From: an uncultured Tenacibaculum sp.
GTDB taxonomy: Bacteria; Bacteroidota; Bacteroidia; Flavobacteriales; Flavobacteriaceae
Length of the DNA stretch: 64,000 bases
Direction of reading: 5' to 3'
Assembly: GCA_937922085.1 (NCBI GenBank)
Contig: CAKZVD010000012.1
Coordinates: forward strand, 1 to 64,000
Shown one piece after another: positions 35,496-44,873 of the stretch (positions within the stretch are counted from its first letter, which is position 1; each line of letters starts with the position of its first letter). A model generated the notes under the pieces. The model saw only the letters and a list, made by a program, of their open reading frames with translations, did no database searches and was not told where the DNA came from. The translations under genes and the position numbers were made by a program.

Positions 35496-36539
35496 ATGTA
35501 CAAAATTGAAGAACCAATATATTTTTATTTATTTATTATCATTCCGATAATTATAGTTGTCTTTTTATTGGTTTTGTGGTGGAAGAAAAGTACTCAGAAA
35601 AAATTTGCTAATAGTTTACTATTAGAAAAACTAGCACCAAATACTTCAACATTTAAATCTCTTTTAAAATTATCATTTTTACTATTAGCGGTATCTTTTC
35701 TTATTATTTCTTTAGTAAACCCTAAAATGGGAACTAAACTACAAACAGTAAAAAGAGAAGGAGTTGATGTTATTTTCGCTTTAGATGTTTCTAAAAGTAT
35801 GTTAGCAAAGGACATTGCCCCTAACCGATTAGAAAAATCAAAACAAATAATTTCAAGAATTATAGATCAATTAGGTAGTGATAGAGTTGGTATCATTATA
35901 TATGCTGGTAACGCATATCCTTTACTTCCAATTACAACTGATCATGCTGCAGCAAAAATGTTTTTACAAAATGCAAATCCAGATATGGTTTCTAGTCAAG
36001 GTACTGCTATAAACGAAGCTTTAGATTTAGCGAAAACTTATTATAATAATGATGAACAGACTAACAAGTTCTTAGTAATCATTTCTGACGGTGAAGATCA
36101 TCAAGAAGAAACAAAACAAAAAGCTCAGGACATTGCTAATGAAGGTGTAAAAGTATACACTATAGGAGTAGGAACAGAAAAAGGAGGGCCAATTCCTATT
36201 GAATTAAATGGAGGACTTATAGGTTATAAGAAAAACAGGCAAGGTGAAACAGTTCTTACAAAAAGAAAACCAGCAGTTTTACAAGCTATAGCCAATGCAT
36301 CTAATGGAAGTTATATAGATGGTAACAAAACTGAATTACCTGTAAAAACAATTGAAAACATTATTAAAAACGCTCAAAAAAGCGAATTTGAAACTAAACA
36401 ATTTTCTGATTATAAAGATCAATTCCAATGGTTCGTAGGTATTGGGTTTTTATTTTTACTAATAGATATCTTTCTATTTGAAAGAAAAACAAAATGGTTA
36501 AAGAAAGTAGATTTATTTAACGAAAACAAAAAGAAATAA
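35496..36539 (+). CDS. batB: BatB, VWA-domain membrane protein
   Basis: 347 residues, paralogue of BatA with MIDAS motif FALDVSKSM, DRVGIIIYAGNAY and ISDGEDHQEET, an N-terminal helix (FYLFIIIPIIIVVFLLVLWW) and a C-terminal helix (WFVGIGFLFLLIDIFLFE). It begins 34 nt after batA and ends 1 nt before batC. Together with BatA it probably forms a hetero-oligomer. Confidence 0.92.
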   Translation: MYKIEEPIYFYLFIIIPIIIVVFLLVLWWKKSTQKKFANSLLLEKLAPNTSTFKSLLKLSFLLLAVSFLIISLVNPKMGTKLQTVKREGVDVIFALDVSKSMLAKDIAPNRLEKSKQIISRIIDQLGSDRVGIIIYAGNAYPLLPITTDHAAAKMFLQNANPDMVSSQGTAINEALDLAKTYYNNDEQTNKFLVIISDGEDHQEETKQKAQDIANEGVKVYTIGVGTEKGGPIPIELNGGLIGYKKNRQGETVLTKRKPAVLQAIANASNGSYIDGNKTELPVKTIENIIKNAQKSEFETKQFSDYKDQFQWFVGIGFLFLLIDIFLFERKTKWLKKVDLFNENKKK

Positions 36540-36540
36540 C

Positions 36541-37332
36541 ATGAAAAAAACAATACAAATATTCATCCTGTTATTTTTATTTTTCTCTTTAAAAATAATA
36601 GCACAACAAGACACTTTAAAATTACAACGTGAGGCACGTTCTTTTCTTAGAGAAGGTAATAAACTATATAATAAAGAGAAGTTTAACGAAGCTTCTATCG
36701 TATATAGAAAGGCATTAGGTAAAAACAGCAATTATGATAAAGCTAGTTACAATTTTGGCAATACTTTATATCAAAATAAAAACTATAAAGAAGCTGTATC
36801 TCAATATGAATTGACTACCAAAACAGCAAAAACTAAAATAGAAAAAGCTGAAGCTTACCATAACATTGGGAATGCTATGATGGAGCAGAAACAATACCAA
36901 CCAGCTGTAGATGCTTATAAAAATGCTTTAAGAAATAATTCAAAAGATGATGAGACACGTTACAACTTAGCTGTCGCTTTAAAAGAATTAAAAAAGCAAA
37001 AAGAAAAGGAGAAAAAAGATAAAAACAAGGACAAGAAAGATCAAAAGAACAAAGACAAAAATAAAGATAAAAAAGACGATCAGAATAAAGACCAAAAAAA
37101 GAAAGACGATCAGAATAAAAAAGATCAAAATAAGGATCAAAAAAATAAAGACAAAAAGAACAAACAAGATAAAGACAAAAAACAAAAGCAAAAACCAAGA
37201 CCAGGAAAAATGAGCCCTCAACAGATGAAACAACTGTTAGAAAGCTTAAATAATGAAGAAAAAAAGACCCAAAAGAAAATGAATGCAAAAAAATCTAAGG
37301 GTAGAAAAATTAAACAAGAAAAAGACTGGTAA
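36541..37332 (+). CDS. batC: BatC, TPR protein with a Lys/Asp/Gln-rich tail
   Basis: 263 residues. Signal peptide (FILLFLFFSLKIIAQQ), three TPR units (YNKEKFNEASIVYRKALG, YKEAVSQYELTTKT, QPAVDAYKNALRNN) and then residues about 150-225 made almost only of K, D, N and Q (for example DKNKDKKDQKNKDKNK). After this comes a short conserved end (MSPQQMKQLLESLNNEEKK). This tail is typical of Flavobacteria BatC. It follows batB by 1 nt; a 104-nt gap with its own promoter follows. Confidence 0.9.
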   Translation: MKKTIQIFILLFLFFSLKIIAQQDTLKLQREARSFLREGNKLYNKEKFNEASIVYRKALGKNSNYDKASYNFGNTLYQNKNYKEAVSQYELTTKTAKTKIEKAEAYHNIGNAMMEQKQYQPAVDAYKNALRNNSKDDETRYNLAVALKELKKQKEKEKKDKNKDKKDQKNKDKNKDKKDDQNKDQKKKDDQNKKDQNKDQKNKDKKNKQDKDKKQKQKPRPGKMSPQQMKQLLESLNNEEKKTQKKMNAKKSKGRKIKQEKDW

Positions 37333-37398
37333 TAAATTAATAAAATATTAAGATTATAACTCTTAAAATTCAATTAATTTTGATCTACAAAAAATAGT

Positions 37399-37406
37399 TA
37401 TTTTTG
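37399..37406 (+). promoter_or_regulatory. Internal promoter element TATTTTTG before batD
   Basis: TATTTTTG lies 31 nt before the GTG start of batD, in the only long gap inside the Bat operon. It suggests that batDE can be transcribed apart from moxR-batC. Confidence 0.5.
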
Positions 37407-37436
37407 CTCGTTTAGTTTAACAAATATAATTGACAG

Positions 37437-39194
37437 GTGAAGTATTATATTGCGATTTTAATTACTTTTCTTACTAGTTCACTTTTAGCTCAAGAAGCTA
37501 AATTAACAGCTACCGTAAGTAAAAACAAACTTGGTTTAAACCAACGTTTGCGTGTTGAGTTTGCCATTAACAAACAAGGTGGTGATAACTTTAGACCTCC
37601 TAATTTTAAAAATTTTAAAATTATTGGAGGACCTAGTCAATCAGTTAGCCAAGCTTGGATTGGAGGTAAAACTAGTTTTACACAGTCTTATACCTACATT
37701 ATAAAACCCTTAAGAAAAGGTGAATTTAATTTACCCTCTGCAAGTATAGAAATAGATAGTAAAACGTTACAATCTGACCCTGTAAAAATAATTGTTACAA
37801 ACGCTGTAAAAGTCCCAAAAAACCCTAATGATCCAGATTACATAGCAGAACAAAATATTCATCTAGTTGCTCAAATTTCTAAAACTAAACCTTATGTAGG
37901 TGAAGGAATATATGTCGAGTACCGATTGTACTTTAGTAATAATGTAGGGATTTATGACAATGCAGTAACCGAATCGCCTCAATATATTGGTTTTTGGAAT
38001 CAGGAAATTAAAGGCAATGCCAATCAAATTAAAAAAGCAATGTATAATGGTGAACAATACCGTTATGCTGTTTTACATAAAGCACTACTTATACCTACAA
38101 AATCTGGTAAATTAACTATTGACCCTATGAAAATGGATATAGTAGTTGCTGTTCCTACAGGGAGAGGTGATTTCTTTGGAAATGCAATTACGAGAAGAGT
38201 ACGTAAAGAATATGCTTCTGCCAGAAAAACAATTAGAGTTAAAGATTTACCTTTAGAAGGAAAACCTGATAGTTTTAATGGTGCTGTAGGAGATTTTACA
38301 TATGCTTTAACTTCGAATAAAAATACTCTTAAAGCAAATGAATCTTCAGAAATAAAACTAGCAATTAAAGGAAAAGGGAATTTAAAATTATTTGAACTTC
38401 CTAAAATAGAAACTCCTAAAGAATTAGAAGTTTATCAACCAGAAAGGAAAGAAAAAGTAAGAATCACAGCTTCTGGAGTTAGTGGTTCTGTTACAGATTA
38501 TTACACTGTTGTTCCTGAATTTAAAGGTAAATATAAAATACCTAAAACTGAATTTTCTTATTTCAATCCAAAAGAAGAAAAATATCATATAATTTCTTCA
38601 GATGATATTTATGTAAATGTAACTGAAGGAAAAGAACTTAAAACAACACCTTCTCAAGAACAAAACACACAGCAAAACGTAAAACTCACTGGTAATGATT
38701 TTAGATACATTCAAACAAACACAAATTTAAACAGCAATAAAAAAACTGATTTCTTTAAATCTATTTTATATTACATCTTATTATTTTTACCATTAGTCTC
38801 AATTCCTGTAGCTATTTTAATAGGGAAGAAAAAAGAAGAAAGAAATGCTGATATCATTGGTAATAAAAAAAGAAGAGCCGATAGACTTGCTAAAAAATAT
38901 TTATCTGAAGCAAAACAACAATTAGGTAAGAAAGAAGCTTTTTATGAAGCCTTAGAGCGTGCTTTACACAATTATTTAAAAGCAAAGCTAAATGTTGAAA
39001 CTTCAGATATTAGTAGAGAAAAAATAACAAAATTATTACTTGATAAGAATGTAGATCAAAACGCTACTAATGATTTTATCGAAGTTCTTAAAGATTGTGA
39101 TTTTGCACGTTATACACCTATTACAAACGTACAAATGAACGAAGAGTTTGAAAAAGCAAAAAAGGTAATCACTCAACTAGATAAACAATTATAA
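37437..39194 (+). CDS. batD: BatD, oxygen-tolerance family membrane protein
   Basis: 585 residues from a GTG start. Signal peptide (YIAILITFLTSSLLAQ), several immunoglobulin-like beta domains (KLTATVSKNKLGLNQRLRVE..., ESSEIKLAIKGKGNLKLFEL), one membrane helix at about 443-463 (SILYYILLFLPLVSIPVAIL), and a helical cytoplasmic tail. This is the usual BatD architecture. The stop codon overlaps the start of batE (TAATG), so the two are translationally coupled. Confidence 0.92.
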   Translation: MKYYIAILITFLTSSLLAQEAKLTATVSKNKLGLNQRLRVEFAINKQGGDNFRPPNFKNFKIIGGPSQSVSQAWIGGKTSFTQSYTYIIKPLRKGEFNLPSASIEIDSKTLQSDPVKIIVTNAVKVPKNPNDPDYIAEQNIHLVAQISKTKPYVGEGIYVEYRLYFSNNVGIYDNAVTESPQYIGFWNQEIKGNANQIKKAMYNGEQYRYAVLHKALLIPTKSGKLTIDPMKMDIVVAVPTGRGDFFGNAITRRVRKEYASARKTIRVKDLPLEGKPDSFNGAVGDFTYALTSNKNTLKANESSEIKLAIKGKGNLKLFELPKIETPKELEVYQPERKEKVRITASGVSGSVTDYYTVVPEFKGKYKIPKTEFSYFNPKEEKYHIISSDDIYVNVTEGKELKTTPSQEQNTQQNVKLTGNDFRYIQTNTNLNSNKKTDFFKSILYYILLFLPLVSIPVAILIGKKKEERNADIIGNKKRRADRLAKKYLSEAKQQLGKKEAFYEALERALHNYLKAKLNVETSDISREKITKLLLDKNVDQNATNDFIEVLKDCDFARYTPITNVQMNEEFEKAKKVITQLDKQL

Positions 39195-39949
39195 TGAAGA
39201 AACTATTTTATTTAATTGTATTCACTCTGAGCTTTACAATGTATGCTCAAACTTCAAATGAGCTTTTTGCAAAAGCAAATTCATTTTATAACAAAGGTAA
39301 TTACACAGAAGCAATAGAATTGTATGAAAAGATTGAAAGTTCTAATGAAGTTTCATCTGAGCTTTATTATAATCTAGGTAATTCTTATTATAAACTTAAC
39401 AAAGTTGGCCCTTCTATTTACAATTATGAAAAAGCCTTAAAGTTAGATCCATCTAATATAGACGCTAGTAATAATTTAATTTTTGCAAAAAGACTTTCTT
39501 TAGATAGGGTTGAGGATTTACCAAAATCTGCGCTTCAAAAATTCAATCAAAATTATATTAGTAAGATAGGTTATAATCAATGGGCAGTTATCACTGTTAT
39601 CTTGGCCTTTATTTCATCTATTTTATTTTTGCTTTATTATTTTACAGCTGTATCTTATAAAAAAAGAATTTATTTTTCTACAAGTATCATTACTCTTTTT
39701 TTACTTATTATTTGTTTAAGTATTTCCTTCCATCAATTTAATAAAAGTCAAAATACGATTGAAGCTATAGTATACAACTCAGAAGTATCTATAAAAAATG
39801 AACCTACAAATGACGCTAACGAATCTTTTATACTTCATGAAGGAACTAAGGTTTTTGTTCTCGATGGGGTTGATGATTGGAAAAAAATTCGTTTATCTGA
39901 TGGAAAAATAGGCTGGCTTAAAAAAAAGGATATTAAAATTGTTTACTAA
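39194..39949 (+). CDS. batE: BatE, TPR and SH3-like protein
   Basis: 251 residues. Signal peptide (FYLIVFTLSFTMYAQ), TPR units (YNKGNYTEAIELYEKIES, PSIYNYEKALKLDPSN), two membrane helices (WAVITVILAFISSILFLLYY and IYFSTSIITLFLLIICLSIS), then a bacterial SH3-type C-terminus (FILHEGTKVFVLDGVDDWKK). This is the typical BatE arrangement. It is the last gene of the operon, 55 nt before the promoter-containing gap. Confidence 0.9.
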   Translation: MKKLFYLIVFTLSFTMYAQTSNELFAKANSFYNKGNYTEAIELYEKIESSNEVSSELYYNLGNSYYKLNKVGPSIYNYEKALKLDPSNIDASNNLIFAKRLSLDRVEDLPKSALQKFNQNYISKIGYNQWAVITVILAFISSILFLLYYFTAVSYKKRIYFSTSIITLFLLIICLSISFHQFNKSQNTIEAIVYNSEVSIKNEPTNDANESFILHEGTKVFVLDGVDDWKKIRLSDGKIGWLKKKDIKIVY

Positions 39950-39988
39950 TTTTTAATTTTTTTTAACAAACTCACTTCCTTGTTGTTG

Positions 39989-39996
39989 TATATTTG
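39989..39996 (+). promoter_or_regulatory. Promoter element TATATTTG
   Basis: TATATTTG fits TAnnTTTG exactly and is only 8 nt before ATG 40005, so the transcript would be almost leaderless. It marks the start of the SulP/carbonic anhydrase unit. Confidence 0.5.
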
Positions 39997-40004
39997 TTAT
40001 CTCA

Positions 40005-40310
40005 ATGTTAAAATATATTTACACATATTCATTAATAACTGTATTATTCTGCAATATAGCGCTACCCACTTACATTAGTTTATTTAAAAAAAAATGTGAA
40101 ATAGCTTTATGTGTTAATGATATTGAAGAAGATTTAGAAAGTGAAGAAAGTGAAAAAACAAAGGATTTAGAAATTAAATTATTGTTTTCAGAAACTTCAC
40201 TTATTTCTTATAAATATATTGAAACTCTTAAAAAAGTAATTTATTTATCTAAAGAATATAGTTCTGTTTATCAGAAACTAGAATCTCCTCCTCCAAAATT
40301 ATATACTTAA
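40005..40310 (+). CDS. Small membrane-associated protein of unknown function
   Basis: 101 residues. A hydrophobic N-terminus (IYTYSLITVLFCNIALPTYI) is followed by an acidic central segment (VNDIEEDLESEESEKTKDLE) and a Pro-rich end (LESPPPKLYT). No family recognised. The single N-terminal segment may be an anchor or signal peptide. Its gene is 81 nt upstream of the first SulP gene and is preceded by its own promoter element. It could accompany the anion transporters. Confidence 0.55.
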   Translation: MLKYIYTYSLITVLFCNIALPTYISLFKKKCEIALCVNDIEEDLESEESEKTKDLEIKLLFSETSLISYKYIETLKKVIYLSKEYSSVYQKLESPPPKLYT

Positions 40311-40390
40311 AATTTAGTTTTTTTATCAATATCTTAAGTATAATTAGCTAACTACAATATATAGAATAGTTAGTAAAGCATTATTTTTTT

Positions 40391-41980
40391 ATGTTCAAAA
40401 CAATTAAAAGTGATATACCAGCTAGTATAGTGGTATTTTTTGTTGCATTACCTTTATGTTTAGGTATTGCCTTGGCGAGTGGAGCGCCATTATTTTCTGG
40501 TTTAATAGCCGGAATTATAGGAGGAGTTGTAGTAGGTGGTTTAAGTGGATCAAAAATAGGAGTTAGTGGTCCAGCTGCTGGATTGGCCGCAATAGTTTTT
40601 AATGCTATTGATAATCTTGGTAGTTTCGAGGTATTCTTATTAGCTGTAGTTTTAGGTGGTATTATTCAATTAATTTTAGGTCTTTCTAAAGCTGGTGTAA
40701 TAGCATACTTTTTCCCTTCTTCAGTTATAAAGGGAATGTTAACTGGTATTGGTATTATAATCATTCTAAAACAAATACCTCCTTTCTTTGGAATGGCAAA
40801 AAACCCTATAGGTGATTTTGCTTTCCTTAATGTAAATTGGGAAAGTTTAAAACTACTCTCTGGACTTGTAAATGCTATAAATGCATTAATAAGTGGAAAA
40901 ATAACCACAGGTGCCATGCTTATTGGTGTAATTTCACTTGGAATATTACTATTATGGTCAAATGTCCTTTCTAAAAAAGGAAAAATATTCAACTTAATTC
41001 AAGGACCTTTAGTAGTAGTTGTAATAGGTATTATCTTTTATTTACTTACAAAAGGAGAAGCATTAGGTTTACTTAAAAAACATCTTGTTTCTGTTCCTGT
41101 TCCTGATAGTTTTGATAGTTTCAAAAATCAATTTAGTTTTCCTGATTTTACAGCGATTACAGACAAAGGAGTATGGATAGTTGCTTTTACAATTGCAGTA
41201 GTTGCAAGTTTAGAAACTTTATTATGTGTAGAAGCTACAGATAAATTAGATCCAGATAAAAATGTAACACCTACTAATAGAGAATTAATAGCTCAAGGAA
41301 CTGGAAATATCGTTTCTGGGTTAATTGGTGGTCTTCCTATAACACAAGTAATTGTAAGAAGTTCGGCAAACATACAATCTGGTGGTAAAAGTAAAATGGT
41401 TGCAATTATTCATGGTTTCTTATTACTTATTTCTGTCATTTTAATTCCTACATTATTAAATAAAATTCCTTTATCGGTATTAGCTGCAATTCTTTTCGTT
41501 GTTGGTTTTAAATTAGCAAAGCCTTCTACATTTATAAACATGTTTAAATTAGGTTGGAAACAATGGCTGCCTTTTATGGCAACTGTATTACCAATGGCAC
41601 TAACAGGTAATTTATTATTAGGTGTTGGTTTAGGTTTAGCAATTGGTGTTTTTGTTATTTTATTAAAAAGTTTCCAAAACTCTCACTTTTTACATAAAGA
41701 AGGTGAAGACATAGACGATGGAAGGATAAAGATGACCTTAGCAGAAGAAGTAACTTTTTTTAACAAAGGAGCTATTTTACAAGAATTAGATGCTCTTCCA
41801 AATGATTCTTTTTTAGAATTAGATGTAAGAAAGACTAGATATTTAGATCATGATATTGTCGAAATTTTGGAAGATTTTGCCTACAAAGCGAAAGAAAGAA
41901 ACATTACGATTAAACTAGTTTCTGAAAAAGGTGCTATTGAAAACCCTTCTAGTTATATTGAATTTTTCAAATTAGATTAA
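40391..41980 (+). CDS. SulP-family anion transporter 1
   Basis: 529 residues. Typical SulP N-terminus (DIPASIVVFFVALPLCLGIA), GVSGPAAGLAAIVFNAI, ETLLCVEATDKLDPDK (the conserved EATD region) and about 10-12 hydrophobic segments, then a C-terminal STAS-like domain at about 445-529 (LDVRKTRYLDHDIVEILEDF). SulP proteins move sulfate, bicarbonate or chloride. Lying with a second SulP and a carbonic anhydrase, bicarbonate is the most likely substrate; that is inference. Start at 40391 gives an intact first helix. Confidence 0.9.
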   Translation: MFKTIKSDIPASIVVFFVALPLCLGIALASGAPLFSGLIAGIIGGVVVGGLSGSKIGVSGPAAGLAAIVFNAIDNLGSFEVFLLAVVLGGIIQLILGLSKAGVIAYFFPSSVIKGMLTGIGIIIILKQIPPFFGMAKNPIGDFAFLNVNWESLKLLSGLVNAINALISGKITTGAMLIGVISLGILLLWSNVLSKKGKIFNLIQGPLVVVVIGIIFYLLTKGEALGLLKKHLVSVPVPDSFDSFKNQFSFPDFTAITDKGVWIVAFTIAVVASLETLLCVEATDKLDPDKNVTPTNRELIAQGTGNIVSGLIGGLPITQVIVRSSANIQSGGKSKMVAIIHGFLLLISVILIPTLLNKIPLSVLAAILFVVGFKLAKPSTFINMFKLGWKQWLPFMATVLPMALTGNLLLGVGLGLAIGVFVILLKSFQNSHFLHKEGEDIDDGRIKMTLAEEVTFFNKGAILQELDALPNDSFLELDVRKTRYLDHDIVEILEDFAYKAKERNITIKLVSEKGAIENPSSYIEFFKLD

Positions 41981-42040
41981 AAAACTTAATTTACAGTCTC
42001 TTAAAAAGAGTTAACATGTTATTTTTTTAATTCAAAGAAA

Positions 42041-43903
42041 ATGAAACATCTATTTACGAATATTAAAGGAGATTTATTCGGAGGAATTACTGCTGGTATA
42101 GTTGCTTTACCTTTAGCGCTAGCCTTTGGAGTATCTTCTGGTTTGGGTCCAAGTGCTGGATTATATGGTGCTATACTAATTGCTTTTTTTGCTTCTCTTT
42201 TTGGAGGCACAGCAACTCAAATTTCTGGACCAACTGCTCCAATGACTGCTGTTAGTATGGTTGTTATTGCTTCCATTATAGCAACCAATGATGGAGACGT
42301 AAAACAAGCTTTACCTACTATTTTAACTGTTTTTTTATTGGCAGGTATTATTCAAGTAGGTTTAGGCCTTTTAGGCTTTGGTAAATATATTCGTTATATT
42401 CCTTATCCAGTTGTCTCTGGTTTTATGACCGCTATTGGTTTAATCATTTTGGTAACTCAAATTTTACCATCAATAGGTTATTCAACAAAAGAGGATACTT
42501 CTTATGTTGAAAAATTTAAACCTCAAGCTCAGGAAATAATTCTAAAGAACATATTAAAAGAAGAAGCGGGTAAAGGTGTTTTAGTTATCAATGACATAAA
42601 GCAAACACTAAAACGCTCTAATGAAATTACAGAAAGCAGTATTTTAAAAGAAGCTGAAATTTTAGCAAGTAAAGAAACTTCTGGAGTATTAGGTACCTTA
42701 AAAATACTACCTAGAGCTTTAAAAAAAATAAAGTTTCTAGAACTTGCTTTAGCTTTATTCACTATTCTAATTATTTATGGATTTAAGAAGATAACCACGG
42801 CAATTCCAAGCACATTGGTGGCATTAGTTATTATGACTGCTGCTTCATTACTATTAGGTCTCAAATATCGACCTATAGAAGAAATACCTGGTAATTTTCC
42901 AATTCCGAATTTGGCTATTTTTTCCAAATTTAGCATTACACAAATTAAACCCTATATTTTTACCGCTTTTACCTTAGCGTTATTAGGAGCTATTGATTCG
43001 TTATTAACTTCAGTTGTTGCTGATAATATGACAAAAACAAAGCACAAACCAAATAAAGAATTGGTTGGACAAGGTATAGGAAATAGTATTGCTGCTATTT
43101 TTGGAGGAATTCCTGGAGCTGGAGCTACTATTAGAACAGTAATTAATATAAAATCTGGAGGAAAAACAAAACTCTCTGGAATGATTGCTGGGGTAATGCT
43201 TTTAATTATTTTATTAGGTTTAGGTCCTATTGCTTCAAAGATTCCTGCCGCAGTTTTATCAGGTGTTTTAATCACTGTAGGAATTGGTGTAATGGATTAT
43301 AAAGGTTTAAAAGCAATTCCCAATCTTCCTAAAGACATTAAATTAGGTCCTTTAAGAATAAGTTCAGAGGTAATCATAATGTTAGTTGTTTTATTATTAT
43401 CTACTTTTTGGGATTTAGTATATGCTGTAGGGATTGGTTTAGTGATAGCTTCATTAATTTTTATGAAAAAAATAGGTGATGTAACCGCAAGACGATCAAA
43501 TATCACCCCTTTAAAAGAAAAAGCTTGGGATGATGAATCTGAATTTCCAGAAAACCTATCACAAGAAGTATTTATTAAACATATTAATGGTCCTTTGTTT
43601 TTTGGATCAACTAGTGATTTTCAACAACTAGCAAAACAAATACCTGATACTGCTTCAACTGTTATTGTTAGAATGGGCAGAATGCCTTATGTAGATCAGT
43701 CTGGATTATTTGCTTTAGAAGATATTTTAATTGATTTGGAAAAAAACGGAATTCAAGTCCTTTTTGTTGACGTTCTTCAACAACCAAAATACATGATGGA
43801 AAAAATAGGTATTATACCTGATTTAATTTCTAAAGAACATACATTTAAAACCTTTTCTGAATGTTTAGAATGGGTTAAAAACAACGTAAAAAATAAATTT
43901 TAA
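42041..43903 (+). CDS. SulP-family anion transporter 2, with a long hydrophilic loop
   Basis: 620 residues. SulP core (DLFGGITAGIVALPLALAFG, QISGPTAPMTAVSMVV), FTLALLGAIDSLLTSVVADN, and a C-terminal STAS domain at about 505-615 (VIVRMGRMPYVDQSGLFALE). Between the membrane segments about residues 146-230 is an 80-odd-residue charged insertion (VEKFKPQAQEI..., DIKQTLKRSNEI..., ILASKETSGVLG) absent from the shorter SulP1. The VDQSG serine is the phosphorylation-type STAS motif. It lies 60 nt after SulP1 and 11 nt before the carbonic anhydrase gene, so all three are probably one operon. Confidence 0.92.
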   Translation: MKHLFTNIKGDLFGGITAGIVALPLALAFGVSSGLGPSAGLYGAILIAFFASLFGGTATQISGPTAPMTAVSMVVIASIIATNDGDVKQALPTILTVFLLAGIIQVGLGLLGFGKYIRYIPYPVVSGFMTAIGLIILVTQILPSIGYSTKEDTSYVEKFKPQAQEIILKNILKEEAGKGVLVINDIKQTLKRSNEITESSILKEAEILASKETSGVLGTLKILPRALKKIKFLELALALFTILIIYGFKKITTAIPSTLVALVIMTAASLLLGLKYRPIEEIPGNFPIPNLAIFSKFSITQIKPYIFTAFTLALLGAIDSLLTSVVADNMTKTKHKPNKELVGQGIGNSIAAIFGGIPGAGATIRTVINIKSGGKTKLSGMIAGVMLLIILLGLGPIASKIPAAVLSGVLITVGIGVMDYKGLKAIPNLPKDIKLGPLRISSEVIIMLVVLLLSTFWDLVYAVGIGLVIASLIFMKKIGDVTARRSNITPLKEKAWDDESEFPENLSQEVFIKHINGPLFFGSTSDFQQLAKQIPDTASTVIVRMGRMPYVDQSGLFALEDILIDLEKNGIQVLFVDVLQQPKYMMEKIGIIPDLISKEHTFKTFSECLEWVKNNVKNKF

Positions 43904-43914
43904 AAAGAATTATA

Positions 43915-44544
43915 ATGAGAAGTACAGCTTTAACAAAAAATATACAGACATCATTAACTCCTAATGGAGTATTACAAGATTTATTAGATGGTAACCAACG
44001 TTATATTGACAATAACTTAACTAGTTCTAACGTAACTAATTTAGTACAACAAACTATTGATGGACAATTTCCTAAAGCAGTAGTTTTATCATGTATTGAC
44101 TCTCGTGTACCTGTAGAATTAGTTTTTGACCAAACAATAGGAGACATTTTTGTTGCTCGTGTAGCTGGTAATTTTGAAAATGTAGACATTCTTGGTAGTT
44201 TAGAATATTCTTGTAATGTTGCGGGTAGTAAATTAGTTTTTGTTTTAGGACATGAAAGTTGTGGTGCTGTAAAAGCTGCTTGTGACGGTGTTGAACTAGG
44301 GAATATTACTGCAATGCTAGCAAACATTTCTCCTGCTGCCAAATTAGCTTCAGAACAAGTAGATGGTGTTGCTGATTCTTCTAACAAAGAATTTGTAGCA
44401 AAAACTGTTGAAAACAATGTGAAATTAACTATTGAAAGAATTAGAGAAAAAAGTAAAATACTTCAAGAAATGGAAGACAATGGTGAAATTACTATTGTTG
44501 GTGGTGTTTATTCACTACATACAGGAAAAGTTACTATGCTGTAA
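43915..44544 (+). CDS. Beta-class carbonic anhydrase
   Basis: 209 residues. Zinc ligands C60, H113 and C116 with the D62-R64 dyad (VLSCIDSRVP; LGHESCGAVKAA). It interconverts CO2 and bicarbonate. Its gene follows SulP2 by 11 nt, which points to a bicarbonate-uptake or pH module such as that of known BicA-like SulP/CA pairs. No signal peptide is seen, so the enzyme is cytoplasmic. A strong terminator follows. Confidence 0.93.
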   Translation: MRSTALTKNIQTSLTPNGVLQDLLDGNQRYIDNNLTSSNVTNLVQQTIDGQFPKAVVLSCIDSRVPVELVFDQTIGDIFVARVAGNFENVDILGSLEYSCNVAGSKLVFVLGHESCGAVKAACDGVELGNITAMLANISPAAKLASEQVDGVADSSNKEFVAKTVENNVKLTIERIREKSKILQEMEDNGEITIVGGVYSLHTGKVTML

Positions 44545-44561
44545 AAAAATATTTTTAAAAT

Positions 44562-44593
44562 AAAAAAGCGATGATTTTAGTCATCGCTTTTTT
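44562..44593 (+). terminator. Intrinsic terminator
   Basis: AAAAAAGCGATGA (44562-44574) with TCATCGCTTTTTT (44581-44593) around a TTTTAG loop. It ends the SulP-carbonic anhydrase transcript. Confidence 0.85.
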
Positions 44594-44873
44594 TATACAA
44601 TTTAACCAACTCTCAATCTTTTTTGTTTTTCTTACAAAAAACAAACATTTATTGTTTTTCCATATCAAAACAATTAAAAAACCATAAAAAAAACACATAA
44701 AATCATTAAAAAAAAGATAAACCATTAAAAAACAACCGTATAGTGAGTTTTCAACAACCATAGTCAATAAATAATATTAAATTACAATAAATCATAGGTT
44801 TTTTTTATTAAAAAACACAAAATAGACTACTTTTTTAAGCTATTTTTGAATTGATAAAAAACAAAACTTAATT
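44594..44873 (+). promoter_or_regulatory. Intergenic region with TATTTTTG promoter for the Asp-box protein
   Basis: Very A-rich DNA of about 280 bp with no convincing ORF. TATTTTTG at 44841-44848 matches TAnnTTTG and lies 25 nt before ATG 44874. Nothing else is recognised in the stretch. Confidence 0.5.

Noticed and set aside
36875..37288. Phe- and Leu-rich ORFs on the minus strand opposite batC
   Set aside because: They are only the complement of the Lys/Asp-rich batC repeats and have no promoter or neighbours.
36541..37332. Lys/Asp-rich tail of BatC as a possible recent insertion
   Set aside because: Tails of this composition are common in flavobacterial BatC proteins, so this is not unusual.
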